A DNA stretch of 64,000 nucleotides from Locusta migratoria (Eukaryota > Arthropoda > Insecta > Orthoptera > Acrididae): contig CM048746.1 of NCBI GenBank assembly GCA_026315105.1, positions 639,709,398 to 639,773,397 on the forward strand. Reading direction: 5' to 3'. The position numbers and the translations under genes are program-made. Shown piece after piece: positions 42,840-54,542 of the stretch. Position 1 is the first letter of the stretch; the number at the start of each line of letters is the position of its first letter. The notes under the pieces were generated by a model. The model was not told where the DNA came from. It searched no databases and worked only from the letters and a program-made list of their open reading frames with translations.

Positions 42840-44170
42840 ACCGAGCGCGTCAGTATGTTCTTTGTATTGTATTTCAACGTTCTTTCCTGTTTGTCTTGTA
42901 TAGTAGAACGGGCAGCTGTCAAATTTTAATTTGTATAAGCTAGATTTTTTAAAAAGTTTTTTTGATTGATTTAGTGTTATGAACTACATTGTTTTGTGTT
43001 TTATTGTTTATGTGAAAACATATTTTTACATCGTGTTGTTTAAAGAGATTTTCAAGTTGATATGATGTGTTTCCAGGGACCGATGACCAGTGTAGATTGG
43101 TCCCTTGAACCCCAAACTAAATAATCAATAATATGTTTCCGATAAAGGGTACAAAGATATATTTGGAATCTTTGCTTGTGATGGTTGGTTTATAGCACTG
43201 TATGGTTGGGTTTCAGTTGTTTATCTAATTTGTCATCTATGGTTGCGTCATAATCATTATTGCAGGCTAGTGTATTTAGAAAGTATTTCTTTTGATTTTG
43301 TAGCAGTTTCGCCACGAATTTTATTTATACAGATCATTCCTGATTTTTAAAAACTGCAAGTTTGTGCTGTTGTGGATCACAAGAGGAGTTACTTATAATT
43401 ACATTTGAAGTTGACGGTTTTCTGTAAATTTGGAATTTGTGTTTGTTGTTGTGATGTGTTATGTTAAGGTTAATTTAATACCTTGCTACGTTTGGTGTTA
43501 AACAGTGAATTTTGTTTCGGGGTGTACTTTATTTAGTTTCTTAGATAAGTCCTTTATCTCAGATTTTGTGCCATTGTATTGTATCAGGGTATCATCTACA
43601 TAGCATTTATAGTAGATTATTTTCTTTTTTCAGTTTGGTTTACTCTGAAAACTTCTGTCCCTAGATTACCAATATAGATGTCTGCTAGTAGGCCAGCTAA
43701 GCTACTGCCCATTGCTAACCCATAATTTTTTATATAAACTTTGCCGTTGAAGGAAAAGTAATTCTGGGATTTCACCAGTTCAAGCAGGACCATTAGTTGA
43801 TATATTTCCATTTTGCTTAAATTTTTGTGATGAAGTAGAATATCTTTGATTATCTGAAGTGTTTCAGTTATTGTTTTGTTAGTATAGAGGTCTAGTATGT
43901 TAAAGGATGTAAAATTTGCTGATTTGGGTATGCTAATGCCTTTGATGCTGTCACGTAATTCATAGCTGTGCTTCATGGAGTAGTTGGTTGTAAATGAGTA
44001 GGCTTTGCTGAGAATTTCTTGTATATTTTAGTTATTTTGTACCTGGGTCTCTTTAATGCAATTACTATTGAGCATATTGGGTGGCCTTCTTTATGAATCT
44101 TGGGTTATTATCTAAGCTTTGGTGCCGTTGGGTTCATTACTATGCAGTATTTTACTTCGGTGGAAGTTAC
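42840..44170 (-). pseudogene. Penelope-like RT plus GIY-YIG endonuclease, decayed
   Basis: Minus-strand order: STEVKYCIVMNPTAPKLR, PKIHKEGHPICSIVIALK, then an open stretch 43976-43617 with MKHSYELRDSIKGISIPKS, FTSFNILDLYTNKTITETLQ, SQNYFSFNGKVYIKNYGLAM and AGLLADIYIGN. Next come CYVDDTLIQYNGTKSEIK (YVDD at 43591-43602) and, near 42940-42850, SCPFYYTRQTGKNVEIQYKE, a GIY-YIG remnant (usual YIGQTG). Stops and frameshifts lie between pieces. A SINE-like tail fragment (43076-43135) is inserted between RT and nuclease. Confidence 0.82.
43076..43135 (+). repeat. Short retroelement tail with GGGACC/GGTCCC hairpin
   Basis: GGGACCGATGACCAGTGTAG then ATTGGTCCC matches the layout of the SINE 3' hairpin with a different but complementary stem. 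Confidence 0.5.
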
Positions 44171-44598
44171 AAGGAAGTTGCAGTTTTTCATTAGGCTTCT
44201 TAATTTAGCTGGTTATTTTCGTGTGGGGTCATATTCTAATTCAGTAATGTTATGTTAAAAAAATCTAGTGTTTTGTTTCTGTTTAAAATGTCTGTGCATC
44301 AACTGTGATCTTTGACAAATAGCTATATATACCTCTGTATTGTTCACGTTTATAAACATGTGGAACGCGAGTGCTGTGGTGAAGTGCGTATTGTGGCCAG
44401 ATTTTGAGCACTTCAAAATATTTGAAATGCCTGAAAAACCACCGATCATCAAACAGCAAAGTAAACCAACTGTAGTTCTGAATACGATTTAAACATGTAA
44501 ATAACGTAATTTGGTGCCAACCACAAAGCTCACATGTCATTTTCTGTCTCACCACAGCCAAACAAGTTCCACAATATTACGAACAAACTATAAAAATG

Positions 44599-44646
44599 TA
44601 CACCACCTGATGAACTGCCAGGCAGTTAGAAACTGAACGTGGTGCT
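44599..44646 (+). ncRNA. Degenerate hammerhead-like motif in right PLE repeat
   Basis: CACCAC, CTGATGA, stem II AACTGCC/GGCAGTT (perfect), AGAAAC, then TGAAC and GTGGTG. Stem I and stem II are kept. Relative to the left copy three core bases (CGA) and the CCGG stem III have been lost, so it should be inactive. Confidence 0.5.
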
Positions 44647-44716
44647 TAAATACGTAAGGGTGGGGGGAGAAAGGCGACTGGTTTTTGTTTTTCCAGATAC
44701 TTTTAGATCCAATTTA

Positions 44717-44911
44717 GAAAATGTTCAAATGTTTGTAGAGCTTATGGGACTTAACTACGGGATCATCAGTCCCTAAACTTACAAACTACTTATGAACTAG
44801 CTAGTACTAAGGACGGCACAATTATCCATGCCCGAGGGGGGATTCGAACCCACGACCGTAGTGGCCGTACATACCGTGACTGGCGCGCCGCAGTCCCCTA
44901 CCGCGGCCGGC
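44717..44911 (-). mobile_element. SINE family 1
   Basis: Minus-strand copy with a small deletion in the head (CCCCTACCGCGGCCGGC). Confidence 0.87.
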
Positions 44912-45407
44912 TTCAGTTTACACATTTTGAGCAGATTCATCTGGGAAATTTATTTTTCGCACACCCACCTTGAGCCCACTGGCCGGTATTCATGCTGAAA
45001 GTTTCGGTACACCTCTCTCGAGTAACACAGAATTTCCTTTCTGTGTTTCAACTAGCACTAGAGGATATTGGTCGCATCGTTATATTTGTGGTGTAATTAA
45101 TTCCCAGCAAAATGATGCTATAAACTCATCTTTTCCGATTTCTGGACAGCCATTATTTACCTAGTACATGCACAGTGAGTTTATTCCTGAAAGGTGCAGA
45201 AGATCGAACAACGGTGGCAAATTTCCTTGTGTTTCTCGCTACTGACTAACTGGCAAATAGCTGATCCACTAAATGAATGCCCACTTTAGTCAGATTTTAA
45301 AACGAGACTGTCACATCTATCAGACGAGCATTCCTATCTCTGGAGAAATTACTCTTTACTTTCTGAATGTACTGATTTTTATATTTCGTGATAATTGCTA
45401 TTTCTTT
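44912..45407. other. No recognisable gene
   Basis: Short ORFs at 44970-45164 and 45273-45470 match nothing known. Confidence 0.35.
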
Positions 45408-45442
45408 CAAAATGTTCAAATGTTTGTCAAGCTTAAGGGACG
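45408..45442 (-). repeat. SINE family 1, 3' end fragment
   Basis: AAAATGTTCAAATGTTTGTC and AAGCTTAAGGGAC match the tail; the rest is absent. Confidence 0.6.
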
Positions 45443-45479
45443 GAGAACTGCTTCACACATCGTAGCATAGCGCCTCAAT

Positions 45480-45836
45480 GCGCTCCGCCGTCGCGCTATT
45501 TCTTAATCAACAAATAGTTGTAGTATTAGATACTGATGTTGCGTCTTTAGCCTTACCTTTGTGATAAGATAGGTAGCTCATTATATTATGCACTCTACTT
45601 TTCACATTCCTCCGTGGCACCTTTTAACTCAGTGTTTCCGTCACTTCCTACAGATTTCTTTAAATCACTATAGTCCTCGCACTCTTCATAATCGCCTCCT
45701 GTTCTGTCTCAGAGCTATGATCGCCTGTCACTGAGGTTACTACCACAGTCGAGTTGCTCATCCTCTTCATCATACTCCTCCAGCCACTTTCTCCAGACAT
45801 TACAGTCTAAGCTTCTCTCCGTCATTATATAAATTA
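45480..45836 (-). pseudogene. Possible piggyBac-type transposase N-terminus
   Basis: The minus strand from 45827 starts MTERSLDCNVWRKWLEEYDE and is acidic (EDEQLDCGSNLSD, DYEECEDYSDLKK) across two frames. It then reads VPRRNVKSRVHNIMSYLS and KGKAKDATSVSN. An acidic start followed by a basic stretch and an R-x-x-N-I motif fits the N-terminal region of piggyBac-like transposases. No catalytic domain is visible. An unrelated acidic ORF is the alternative. Confidence 0.33.
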
Positions 45837-45839
45837 CAA

Positions 45840-46159
45840 ACTTTGGTGAAAATAAAATTCCAAATAAATAAAGGATTTAAGTGAAATGTCACGTGGATTC
45901 ACTATTTGAGGATACAAATACTTTAAAAGTTGTACTAAATAATAATTATTTTAAAAGCATTTAATTTGGGAAGAAAAACGGGGGTAAAATTACTTACACG
46001 AAAGATTACGTGGAGGACATGTCATCCAGCCGAATGAAATTCCTTCTATACCTCGCGTAGGTCATATTTTGACTAATAGGAGTGGCTACAATGAACCTCA
46101 AACCTTCCTTCGCAGACTTGTGATGCCTAGTCGACATTGTTACCAGAACAATTAATTAT
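45840..46159. other. No recognisable gene
   Basis: AT-rich spacer of about 320 bp. Confidence 0.35.
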
Positions 46160-46430
46160 TTCGTGTGGCTCATTGGCCTGGTGCAAGCCATTCAATTGGA
46201 CGCCACTTCGCCGACTTGGGTGTCCCTAGCCTAAGCCAGGGGGCCTGCAGCTTAACGTGGAATCCGAATCACGTGTTGTTTCTGACGACTCCTGACATTG
46301 TTGAGAGGTGAAGGTTGGATTAAAACGCACACTGAAAAAAATCCGAGGTCCGACTGGGTTTCGAAGTCGCTACCCTTCGCTGTATCCCAAGAACACCGGG
46401 TCCGACGCCAGAACAAATGATCAATCGCAG
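46160..46430 (-). repeat. Degraded SINE-like repeat
   Basis: Plus-strand GGACGCCACTTCGCCGACTT next to GCCTGGTGCAAGCC, and B-box-like GGGTTTCGAAGTCG at about 46357, recall a tRNA-derived insect SINE on the opposite strand. Too diverged for certainty. Confidence 0.35.
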
Positions 46431-47486
46431 TTCAAAAACGGGAGGAAGACTATTGTCATCTACGCGACCACCGGAGGGCTAATGTCTTCAGTATACGTTT
46501 GTATGGTTCTCGTCAACAAACAGTCGATATTTTGCACACTGTTCATGGCTTCTAAAAGGAAACTGCTATTGCAGATAGACGTACTTGCAGGAAGGTTATT
46601 ACAGCTATTTTTGAATGTTTCACTAGTTAGAAAGGAACCGTCGAAAAGAAGTCATTGAGCGAAGAATTCGTTGTAATTGACGCAGTCCTACACGAGTTTC
46701 TTACAAAAAAATGTACTATTTTCAGTACTCTTTCTTTAACATTTAAAGCCCTATTTGTCAGTTGTTAGTTAAATCTGATACGTTTTACCTCAGGGATGAA
46801 AAATTCCGGTGTCTCACAGTAATTACAGTGCAATTCTAATACCAGTTGTCAGTCTTAATTATCTGCAGTCTTCATTCGTGTTTGCGAGGCAGACAATATG
46901 GGCTCTGCATGCATCGTGCTATCGCTGCTTATGAGTAGCATCGTCAACAGCTCACGTGCCTATCCCTGCCTTAGGAGCTGGTGGTGGTAGATACAGAAGA
47001 CCACATGAGAGTGAACGTCTGAGCGGAGGAATATCGCCCTCTGCCAGTCGCAGTGCCCATGGCGAAGCGGAAAACGAACGACTACAGGCGTAGTGCGGTG
47101 GACCGCAATAATCAACTGCGCTATTGACACAGGCAGTGCAGCGGGTATTCCTAGAACGGCAACCTGGCATAACGTTCAGTTCTGCGAGCGTAGTCGCCAA
47201 CTGGCAGACATCGGTCAGAGCTGCCATCGCATTGGTGTGTGACACACCACAAGGCGGGCATCATAGTCTGTATCCTACACAAAGAGAACGTCGACAGGGC
47301 ACGGAGATTCTCATTATGAATGCGTGGAAGAGATCTTGTGTTCGGAATATAATGACCGACGAATATCAGGATCGCAATACGAAAGATACGTCTGGCATGG
47401 CAAGAAATCTGCTGTATGTTATCCGGTACCCATATTGTCTCCTTTTTGGCGTTCTGTGAGAATCGACCGTCGCAGAAAAGAAAGAA
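46431..47486. other. No recognisable gene
   Basis: Overlapping ORFs on both strands at 46952-47459 suggest no real coding signal. Confidence 0.35.
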
Positions 47487-47491
47487 TCGTA

Positions 47492-47961
47492 TTTTGTGTC
47501 CCAACTTCGTCGCCGCTTTTGTGTCCCAGCCTCGTCGTCGGTGTCGGTGGCCGAGTGGAACGATACCGACACAGGAACAAAGATAGCACGCTGGTGCCGG
47601 TACGGAGGGGAGCAGCCAGAAACTATAAACACTCGAGTAAATTAGAAAGATATATATATATTGCACAGAATGTAACAATACTTAACTTTTACATAGTACT
47701 GCAGAATGTTGATACATAGTTGTTAGAGGCCTGCCTAGTGCCTGTACAATAGCAAAGTCTTCACTGGTGCCTATCTGATTACGAAGGTCCTAACTCGTTG
47801 CTATCTCAGTCCGAAGTGACCGATGTCCTTCAGTGGTGGCCACGAGCGGCGTTGTCGCAGAGGGCGCTCGTGGCTGTCGTCGTGAGAACGCCGCGCCGTG
47901 CGTGCCTGGCGGCGCGCGGCGAAAGTAGGTGGCGCGCACTTTGTACTTGTGCGACACCACA
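47492..47961 (-). mobile_element. Solo LTR of a Ty3/Gypsy element, with 5-bp target duplication
   Basis: 470 bp matching the LTR at 59421-59903 along its whole length, for example AGGCCTGCCTAGTGCCT, GTCTTCACTGGTGCCTATCT and GAACGCCGCGCCGTGCGTGC. Minus-strand start TGTGGTGTCGCACAAG. Flanks TCGTA at 47487-47491 and 47962-47966. No internal domain is attached, so it arose by LTR-LTR recombination. Confidence 0.92.
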
Positions 47962-48241
47962 TCGTATATGAACCGTAGGAATAGATTCACAACGTGGGAC
48001 TGGATCGCACAACAGAAATTCATGTAACTGCTCACTCCTTAAGGGAGCAACCAACGTTTTAACAAACACAAAATTAATGTTCAAAAAAGGGAATAGATAA
48101 TTAAACATGGGATGGGGAGTATGAAATAAAGCAGAGGAGTGATACTTCATATTATTGTCTATTCAATAAAATGAACAAGCAAAAAAATGTGGGGGACTAA
48201 ATAAGTACAATAAAGCACACACCTTGTACAAAAATGAATGA

Positions 48242-48455
48242 AATTGTTGTTGTTTGTTTTTAACAAATGTTTGTACAACTTATGGGACTGAACTACGGGG
48301 TCATCAGTCCCTAAGCTTACAAACTACTTATGAGCTAGCTAAGACTAAAGATGGCACAAATATCCATGCCCAAGTGGGGATTCGAAACCCGGACCGTAGT
48401 TGCCGTGCTGACTGTGACTGGACTGCCTCAGTCACCTGAGTCACCGCTGCCGGCA
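48242..48455 (-). mobile_element. SINE family 1, with target-site duplication
   Basis: Minus-strand copy; flanks AAAAATGAATGAA at 48229-48241 and 48456-48468. Confidence 0.92.
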
Positions 48456-48468
48456 AAAATGAATGAAT

Positions 48469-49925
48469 AAAATTGTTTCTGTCCTTATGAATATTGAGGT
48501 AACGTGGGATGAAATTTGAAACTACACAATGGATAAAGGCAAGCACAATCATGCCATCACAGACACACACATAATGCTTGTGATACATTACTCAAGTGGG
48601 AATACTTTATAGAAGTGATAAAACGAAGCATCGGTGGCATTCTGATGAGATGGCGGGTGTCTTCTAGCACTGCTTAAAATATACTATGCACAAACAAACT
48701 CATATGCAGGGAGGCAGTGGTACCACGTGGTGTACGACCATGGTGAACTACATAGAATTTACACACACAAAAAAGTAAATACAAATAAAAATAAAATAAG
48801 AATGAGAGAGTAAAGCACATGTGAGAATTCATGAATTCATATAGAAGACAGCTAGTATCTGTAAAAGTATGGCTGAAGGCCAAAGTAATGTGGTGAAATC
48901 GGTCATACCAAGATATGAAAGATGGAATCAATCCATAAAATCGGAGAAGAAATTTAGCATACTCACGGATAAGAACGAGGCAAAAACGTTAGATAAAAAC
49001 AGAAAGGAAATTCAAACATACTAAATTGATGCAAAGGCTGAGGGCCTTACACATGTATTCTAACTTAAGAAAACCAGACACAATATTATCAGATGAATGA
49101 AAATACAAATACTAAATTTACACTTAATTACTCGAGTTCTGTAAATTAAGAAACACTTCACCTCACATAGCAAAAGAATTACTCAAGACAAGTATCACTG
49201 ATAAACCAAGACTGCCTGATTATTAAGAAAGTAAAGTTCTAACAGAATCCCCTCAGCATGGTTCGAAGAAATAGTTACTTCGGCGGTCGCAGTAAGAGTG
49301 ATGCCTCAGGCCATGCGCAAAGCCTTTCCCTCTCTGGATCGGATGTATGGCGCGGTCAAAGCGATGCTGTCTACCAACCCTCGCTACCTGAAGGAGATAA
49401 TACCCTCTACTAGAACTCCAGAGGTCTATTTTGTCACATCTTTTGGTCATGATAATGTTGGTACTACACTAAGACCATCTTTTGAAGTAAGAGTGTCTCA
49501 GGCGACCCAGCATACGGAAGTGTAGACAACACACGAAGCCATGCGTTCTTAACTAAAGTAAACGAGGCCTAAAGCGCGAAGCGGTGACTGTAAGCCATCG
49601 CGCGGCAGTCAGTCAATATTAAAAGCAACCTTCCATATTCATACGAACAAACAAGTTAAATCACACAGGTGGAAACATATATAAACAGAGGGCATTAAGG
49701 AATAAAATAGCTGGCAAACAAACAGACAATATTAATGGTGGAGAAACACTTAAGACTAATGAATAACTCAAAATGGAACACGGCCACAGATTCACTGGAC
49801 GTGTTCCAAAGCCAGAGATTATGCATTATCTCTGATCTGAGTGTTGAGCTTGTGCGTAGCAGACGCAGTCTGGCAGTTAGCCTGTTAGCTTAGGCAGCCA
49901 CATTATGTTATTTTTTAGTTTGATT
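48469..49925. other. No recognisable gene
   Basis: AT-rich; ORFs at 49253-49525 on both strands match nothing known. Confidence 0.4.
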
Positions 49926-49926
49926 G

Positions 49927-50110
49927 TTGGCTGCGGTGGCCAAGTGGTCTGCGGCGTGACAGTCACGTTCTGCATGGCCACTAGGGCCCTTCGGGCATGG
50001 ATATTTGTGTCGTCCTTAGTTTTAGCTAGTTCATAAGTAGTTTGTAAGTTTAGGGACTGATGACCTCATAGATAAGTCCCATAAGCTCTACAAACATTTG
50101 AACATTTGAT
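49927..50110 (+). mobile_element. SINE family 1 with deleted B-box
   Basis: Head GGCTGCGGTGGCCAAGTGG and complete tail, but about 20 bases containing the usual GGGGGTTCGAATCC are missing. The copy cannot carry a normal RNA polymerase III promoter. Confidence 0.85.
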
Positions 50111-50394
50111 TTTTATTTGATTTTTATTTCATTTATTTATTTTTTGTTGGATGGAAGCCTGCCCTGTGGTGGAGGACTGTTGTATTACTAGCTGAGAATA
50201 TGTAGTTGTTCTTGCAAAGGAAAAGGTAAAGCTTTCATATTTATTATTGTATTTGTAGTATTATATGATGATTGTTGTAGTTGGTGCTCAGCATTTCTTA
50301 TTAATGAAGTTAGTTAACAAAAGTTCCAAATTTTGCTTTAACCAGGAGTCACTTACCAGTTCCGATTGCCTTAATAAATTTTGAATTGGATGGA

Positions 50395-50452
<58 letters not shown>

Positions 50453-51560
50453 GCTTTTCTGCCATGTGACAAAGCAAGTTGACTTACAACCTGAAAATAA
50501 TGTTAGTGAATGTACACTTTCTGAAGAGATCAGTTTGCATAACTAATAAGAATACAAGTAACACAGGGGTAGCCAAAGTGAAATTCATAAAATGTGTTTT
50601 GGTCTATTGATGAAAGATCACATTGTTAGATTAACTAATAGTTACAGGAAAACACAGTTGTCTTGAAAGAAAGAAAATATTTGCATTCAGTCGCATTCTT
50701 TTAAAGATAATCAAATTTGAAAATTACGTAAATGCAAATAGGATAGTGTAGTGATTCTTGTGTGTCGCCTGTCATCAGATTCAGTGACATTGATGGTTAA
50801 TCGATTTTGAATATCCTAGTTGAAGTATTATTTCATACAAAGTTGACAGAATATTGTAGTATCAGATACACTTAATTTCCTTGGCCCTCGCTGCTCAATT
50901 ATTGCAAATAGCCTGGTCACTACTATACTGTGTATGCTGAAAATAATTTTGAAATAACCTTATGTATCTAACATACGAGATTAGAAATCAATATGATTAA
51001 GATACTTTAACCAGATTATTTAATAGACAGGGCCATCATATAATTTTGATGATAAATCTAATCTGTAACAGTCACGTCACACGTAATAAATGACACACTC
51101 TTGTTCAAATACAGTCACGATTTCACGTTATTACCACAAACAGTCTAGTTCCAATTTTACACAGTTCTTTTCGCAGTCTCGTGTAATAGATCCAGCATAA
51201 CACTTGCGTCTGTTTGGTTTTCAGTTCTAAATGCTACATCACCCGCAAAGGATTAAATTGTAATTGTAATTTGTCTTCCCTTGCCTTATGTTTATACGTT
51301 TATGCCTCTCTTTTCTTATGTGTTCTCCCATGTATTAACTGTTTTATCTAAATCCAAGTGAAAGAGAATTGGGGACAGACTGTCTCCTTGTCGAACTCAT
51401 GTTTTAATTTTCAGTGATTCAGAAATTTCACCTTCAAACTTGATCCTTGATTTTTTTAAATATGAATTTCCAATATTTTTCTTTCTTTTTTATTACACTT
51501 CCGCTCATCTGCGCAGACCTCTGGGCCAGTGTGTTGGCAGGTAGCTGCGCTGCGTGGCTC
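50111..51560. other. No recognisable gene; poly-T at 50397-50451
   Basis: AT-rich sequence with a 55-base T run, probably a retroposon tail on the minus strand with no recognisable body. Confidence 0.4.
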
Positions 51561-51779
51561 CTGCGCTCTTAGCGACTGCCCCCCTAGACAGCAGGTGTTT
51601 GTCGGCTCCCTCGGCCTATTGCAGACGTGATTGCCGGCGGGCGCGCCACCTCGCGACCAGAACAAACACCACTCGCTCCGCACTGCCGCCTCCAGCAAAA
51701 CAAACCCCCCCTTCCCTCAGCCCCACTTCCTACGCTTCCAATTCAATCTCCTCTCTCCAAAACTAATTGTTTCTTCCGT

Positions 51780-52880
51780 TTCTTGTACCAGCTCCTGTCC
51801 TCTGATAAATACACTAAAATATATTTAAAAATGGGCTTTATCGAGACGGGAGATGGTAAACCTCAGTGTGTAATTTGCGCACGAGTCCTTCCGAGTAGTT
51901 CGATGGTTGCAGTTAAATTTCGCAGCCATTTTGTTGGTACTCATCCGGACTTCCAGAAAACAGATATAAATTTTTTTGAACAGAAAGAGCACCGACTTAA
52001 CTTCTTCTCAAAAATGCATGAGAACTCATGCAAAACGATTAATGAAATCTCCTTAAAATCTTCCCTTTTGCTAAGCTATTAAGTGCTGAAGTCAGGCAAA
52101 GATCATAACATCTCAGAAACTCTTAAAAACAGTCTGTTAACGATATTGTTTCCTGTATCGTAGACGGAAATGCAATAAAATCTTCTGATCCGGTATCAAA
52201 CCATACTGTCATGGGACACGTTGTGGACAGGTCAATCTTCGTGAAAGCATCTCTGGTTTCTCGCATCCAACACTCCTCATTTTCTCTCCAAACAGATGAA
52301 TCTACTAACTTTGCGGGATTAGCGACTTCATTGACGTGTGTCCGTTAAGTTTTTTTGTGTATATATATCGTGCTCATCAGTTCGTAGCTCATAAACTACT
52401 TAATCTAAGGTAAACTAAGCTAAGGACAACACCCTTGCCCGAGAGGGGAACCCCCGACGACGGACGGCCGCGCGCACCGCAGCACGGCGCCCCAGTACGC
52501 ACGGCTAATCCGCCGCGGCTGTCCGTTGTGAATACTCAGGATGTTTCACAGAAAACATCTGATTGCGAAAAGCACAGTCTGGCAATACAACAGGTGCCGT
52601 AAAGTTGCTTCAATTGGCCGAATTTTTAAACGTCAACGAAATTTCGAAATCTAATTGCATCGATTTGTGCACAGGTAGTGTAAAAGCTATGGCGCCTAGT
52701 TTGCAATTCGCAGTAGACCGCTAACGGGATTGCAGGGCCTTGGTTAAAGCTGCCAACTTTTTCAAAATCAGTACTGGACATTTCGAGGATGTGAAGCAGG
52801 TCTAAGTTCACGTGATTCATTGTGCCAGTTATTCTGAAACTAGGAAAAGAATTTTGGCCAGCAGAATAGAGCAACTCATT
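51780..52880 (+). pseudogene. hAT transposase with BED-type finger (SCAND3/ZBED5-like group), decayed
   Basis: hAT transposases cut and paste DNA. The frame up to 52082 reads KYTKIYLKMGFIETGDGKPQ, then CVICARVLPSSSM and FRSHFVGTHPDF, a C2H2 BED-type finger (CxxC...HxxxxH). Downstream, in broken frames, SLQTDESTNFAGLATSLTCV contains the catalytic Asp block (LDEST in relatives). After a SINE (52347-52519) come KSNCIDLCTGSVKAM (CTDGAxAM block, here TG in place of TD) and RALVKAANFFK. Stops and frameshifts separate these; the C-terminal dimerisation region is not visible. Confidence 0.78.
52347..52519 (-). mobile_element. SINE family 2 inside the hAT pseudogene, with target-site duplication
   Basis: Head on the minus strand CCGCGGCGGATTAGCCGTGC, body TTAAGTAGTTTATGAGCTAC. 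Flanks TGTCCGTT at 52339-52346 and 52520-52527. Confidence 0.85.
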
Positions 52881-53485
52881 TAAGTAAGATATCTAGCAGG
52901 GTTTTATTCATAATTTTCTATCTCTATTTACAGATAACAAATATTTTCTCATGCTCATATTTTGAAGTTTAGAGTGCGACAATTTTTACATATTCTTTCT
53001 CCGTTACGTTTTCCCGCTGACCTTCGTTGTATGTACTACTTTTATTTGTCCCAGCTCTTAGAGCATCGTGCTCCACACGTTTTGATAAGTAGCTTATTCC
53101 GCCCAAAGAATTATATTTGATAAAAACTACTTTTTCAAACCATTTGACTACTCACTTTCGTTGTTACAATTTTCAGAATTTCACCACCTTTGTATTCCTG
53201 AAGGAAGTAAGATGAATACGGATGCTGCATTTGCATATCAGATTTTAAATACGTTTATTCTGATTGTGATTATATTACATCATGTTTGCCATATTGAGCA
53301 CCAAAAAAATTCTTTTACACTTATTGAAACGTACTTAAGAAGGCATAGAAAATATGCCAAAAACAGAATTCTTTTAATAAGTAATCCTATCACCAAATAA
53401 GTACCAGCTAAAAACAGAAACAGTTTCTACTGCTAGCGAATTTGTCATTTTGAAACAGATGATGCCTTTGTTAGAACCATTACTC
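52881..53485. other. No recognisable gene
   Basis: AT-rich; possibly distal hAT remnant. A 79-codon plus-strand ORF (53161-53400) matches nothing known. Confidence 0.35.
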
Positions 53486-53494
53486 AACAAATCT

Positions 53495-53959
53495 GCAATA
53501 GTAAGACGTTTATTACAACCAATAATTAATCCAACAATAGTATTGGTAGGCTGACAGCTTACTGTCGAGAAAGGTGTTGATCTGTCGTGGCTTCTGGAAG
53601 ACTCTTCAATCCGTCGGTTATCATCGGTGAAGACTGAGTGCAGTTGGAGGCTGGGTGGCCTTCTTAAAAGGGCTGCCGGCAGAGCGTGGTGGCGCCAGTG
53701 GAGCCTTGTAGAGACTCGCATCCGAGTCACGATGCTGGCCCTCCTGGTGGATCGACCAGGAACTGAAGTGCAGGTTGGCCGGCGAGTCGTACAGTGGAGT
53801 CGTACAGTGGATACATCGCTGGCCAGGGCGTTTGTAAACACGCCTGGCCGCTTGTTTGAGGGTCCACGCATAGGTCGATAGCTCTGGAGATTGTGTTGCG
53901 GGTTGCCCGCTTTCCAGGGCGCCGACTTATGGCACGCTGCCGGTACGGAGTTTACCACA
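53495..53959 (-). repeat. 3' LTR of Gypsy element 1
   Basis: Starts on the minus strand TGTGGTAAACTCCGTACCGG right after the purine tract. It contains a tandem 13-base repeat GAGTCGTACAGTG (53784-53809) also present in the other LTR. The inner end is uncertain by about 20 bp. Confidence 0.88.
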
Positions 53960-54542
53960 CCCCTCCCCCCTTGCGGAAAACTGGAGTTGGGAGCGGAACG
54001 TGAGACTGGAGCCCCGATGCCATGCTGTCGCGATGTTCATAGGTTGGTGTTGGGATGTGTCGTGCAGCTCTGATTCCGCATGGAGGAGGCGATGGAACCC
54101 TGCCGCTGTAGAATAGGCCTGGAAATGGCCGGGGTAGTGACGGCGAGTGCGCGGAGGTCGACTGGAAGCTGTTGATGGCTGCTGTGTGGGCGGTGGCTGC
54201 GTCATCTCCACGTCCAGGATAACGGTCCCGGACGTCCTCGTACACTCCCATCTGGGGAAGGCGTATGTGTCGGCATTATTGTGCCTGCCGTCTGGCTGTA
54301 TAGCCGTAAGACACTGGAGGCATCTGGCGATGAGACTGAAGGTCGATGGAGCTGTGGGTCACCACCCTACGGCTGCTGTGATGGAGAGCTGAAGGGAAAA
54401 ATGTATTGGAATGAGTGGAAGATGAGCCCCGCGGATGAGAAAAGTCTGGGACAGAATGTGTTTGAATGGTTGGTGAGGGCATTGGGGAGTGGGAGGGTCG
54501 GGGACATGGTTGAGGTGGCGCAGTACCGTGCGACCATGGAGA

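Larger units (their letters stand above)
41668..44700 (-). mobile_element. Penelope-like element with inverted terminal repeats of about 400 bp
   Basis: Left repeat (41668 to about 42060, minus) and right repeat (about 44285-44700, plus) are inverted copies. They share GAAATGCCTGAAAAACCACC, CATCACAGCCAAACGAGTTC-like and AAGGCGACTGG. Between them a minus-strand RT and GIY-YIG remnant is readable, as expected for a PLE. Each repeat contains a hammerhead-like motif. A SINE sits at 42096-42294. The element is complete in layout but dead. Confidence 0.82.

Noticed and set aside
46160..46430. Certain SINE call
   Set aside because: Too diverged; kept only as a low-confidence repeat.
47151..47678. 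175-codon minus-strand ORF as a gene
   Set aside because: It runs into the solo LTR and overlaps several ORFs on the other strand; no domain seen.
53374..53958. 194-codon minus-strand ORF as a protein gene
   Set aside because: It lies across the Gypsy 3' LTR and continues into flanking DNA; the matching 5' LTR also has open frames by composition only.
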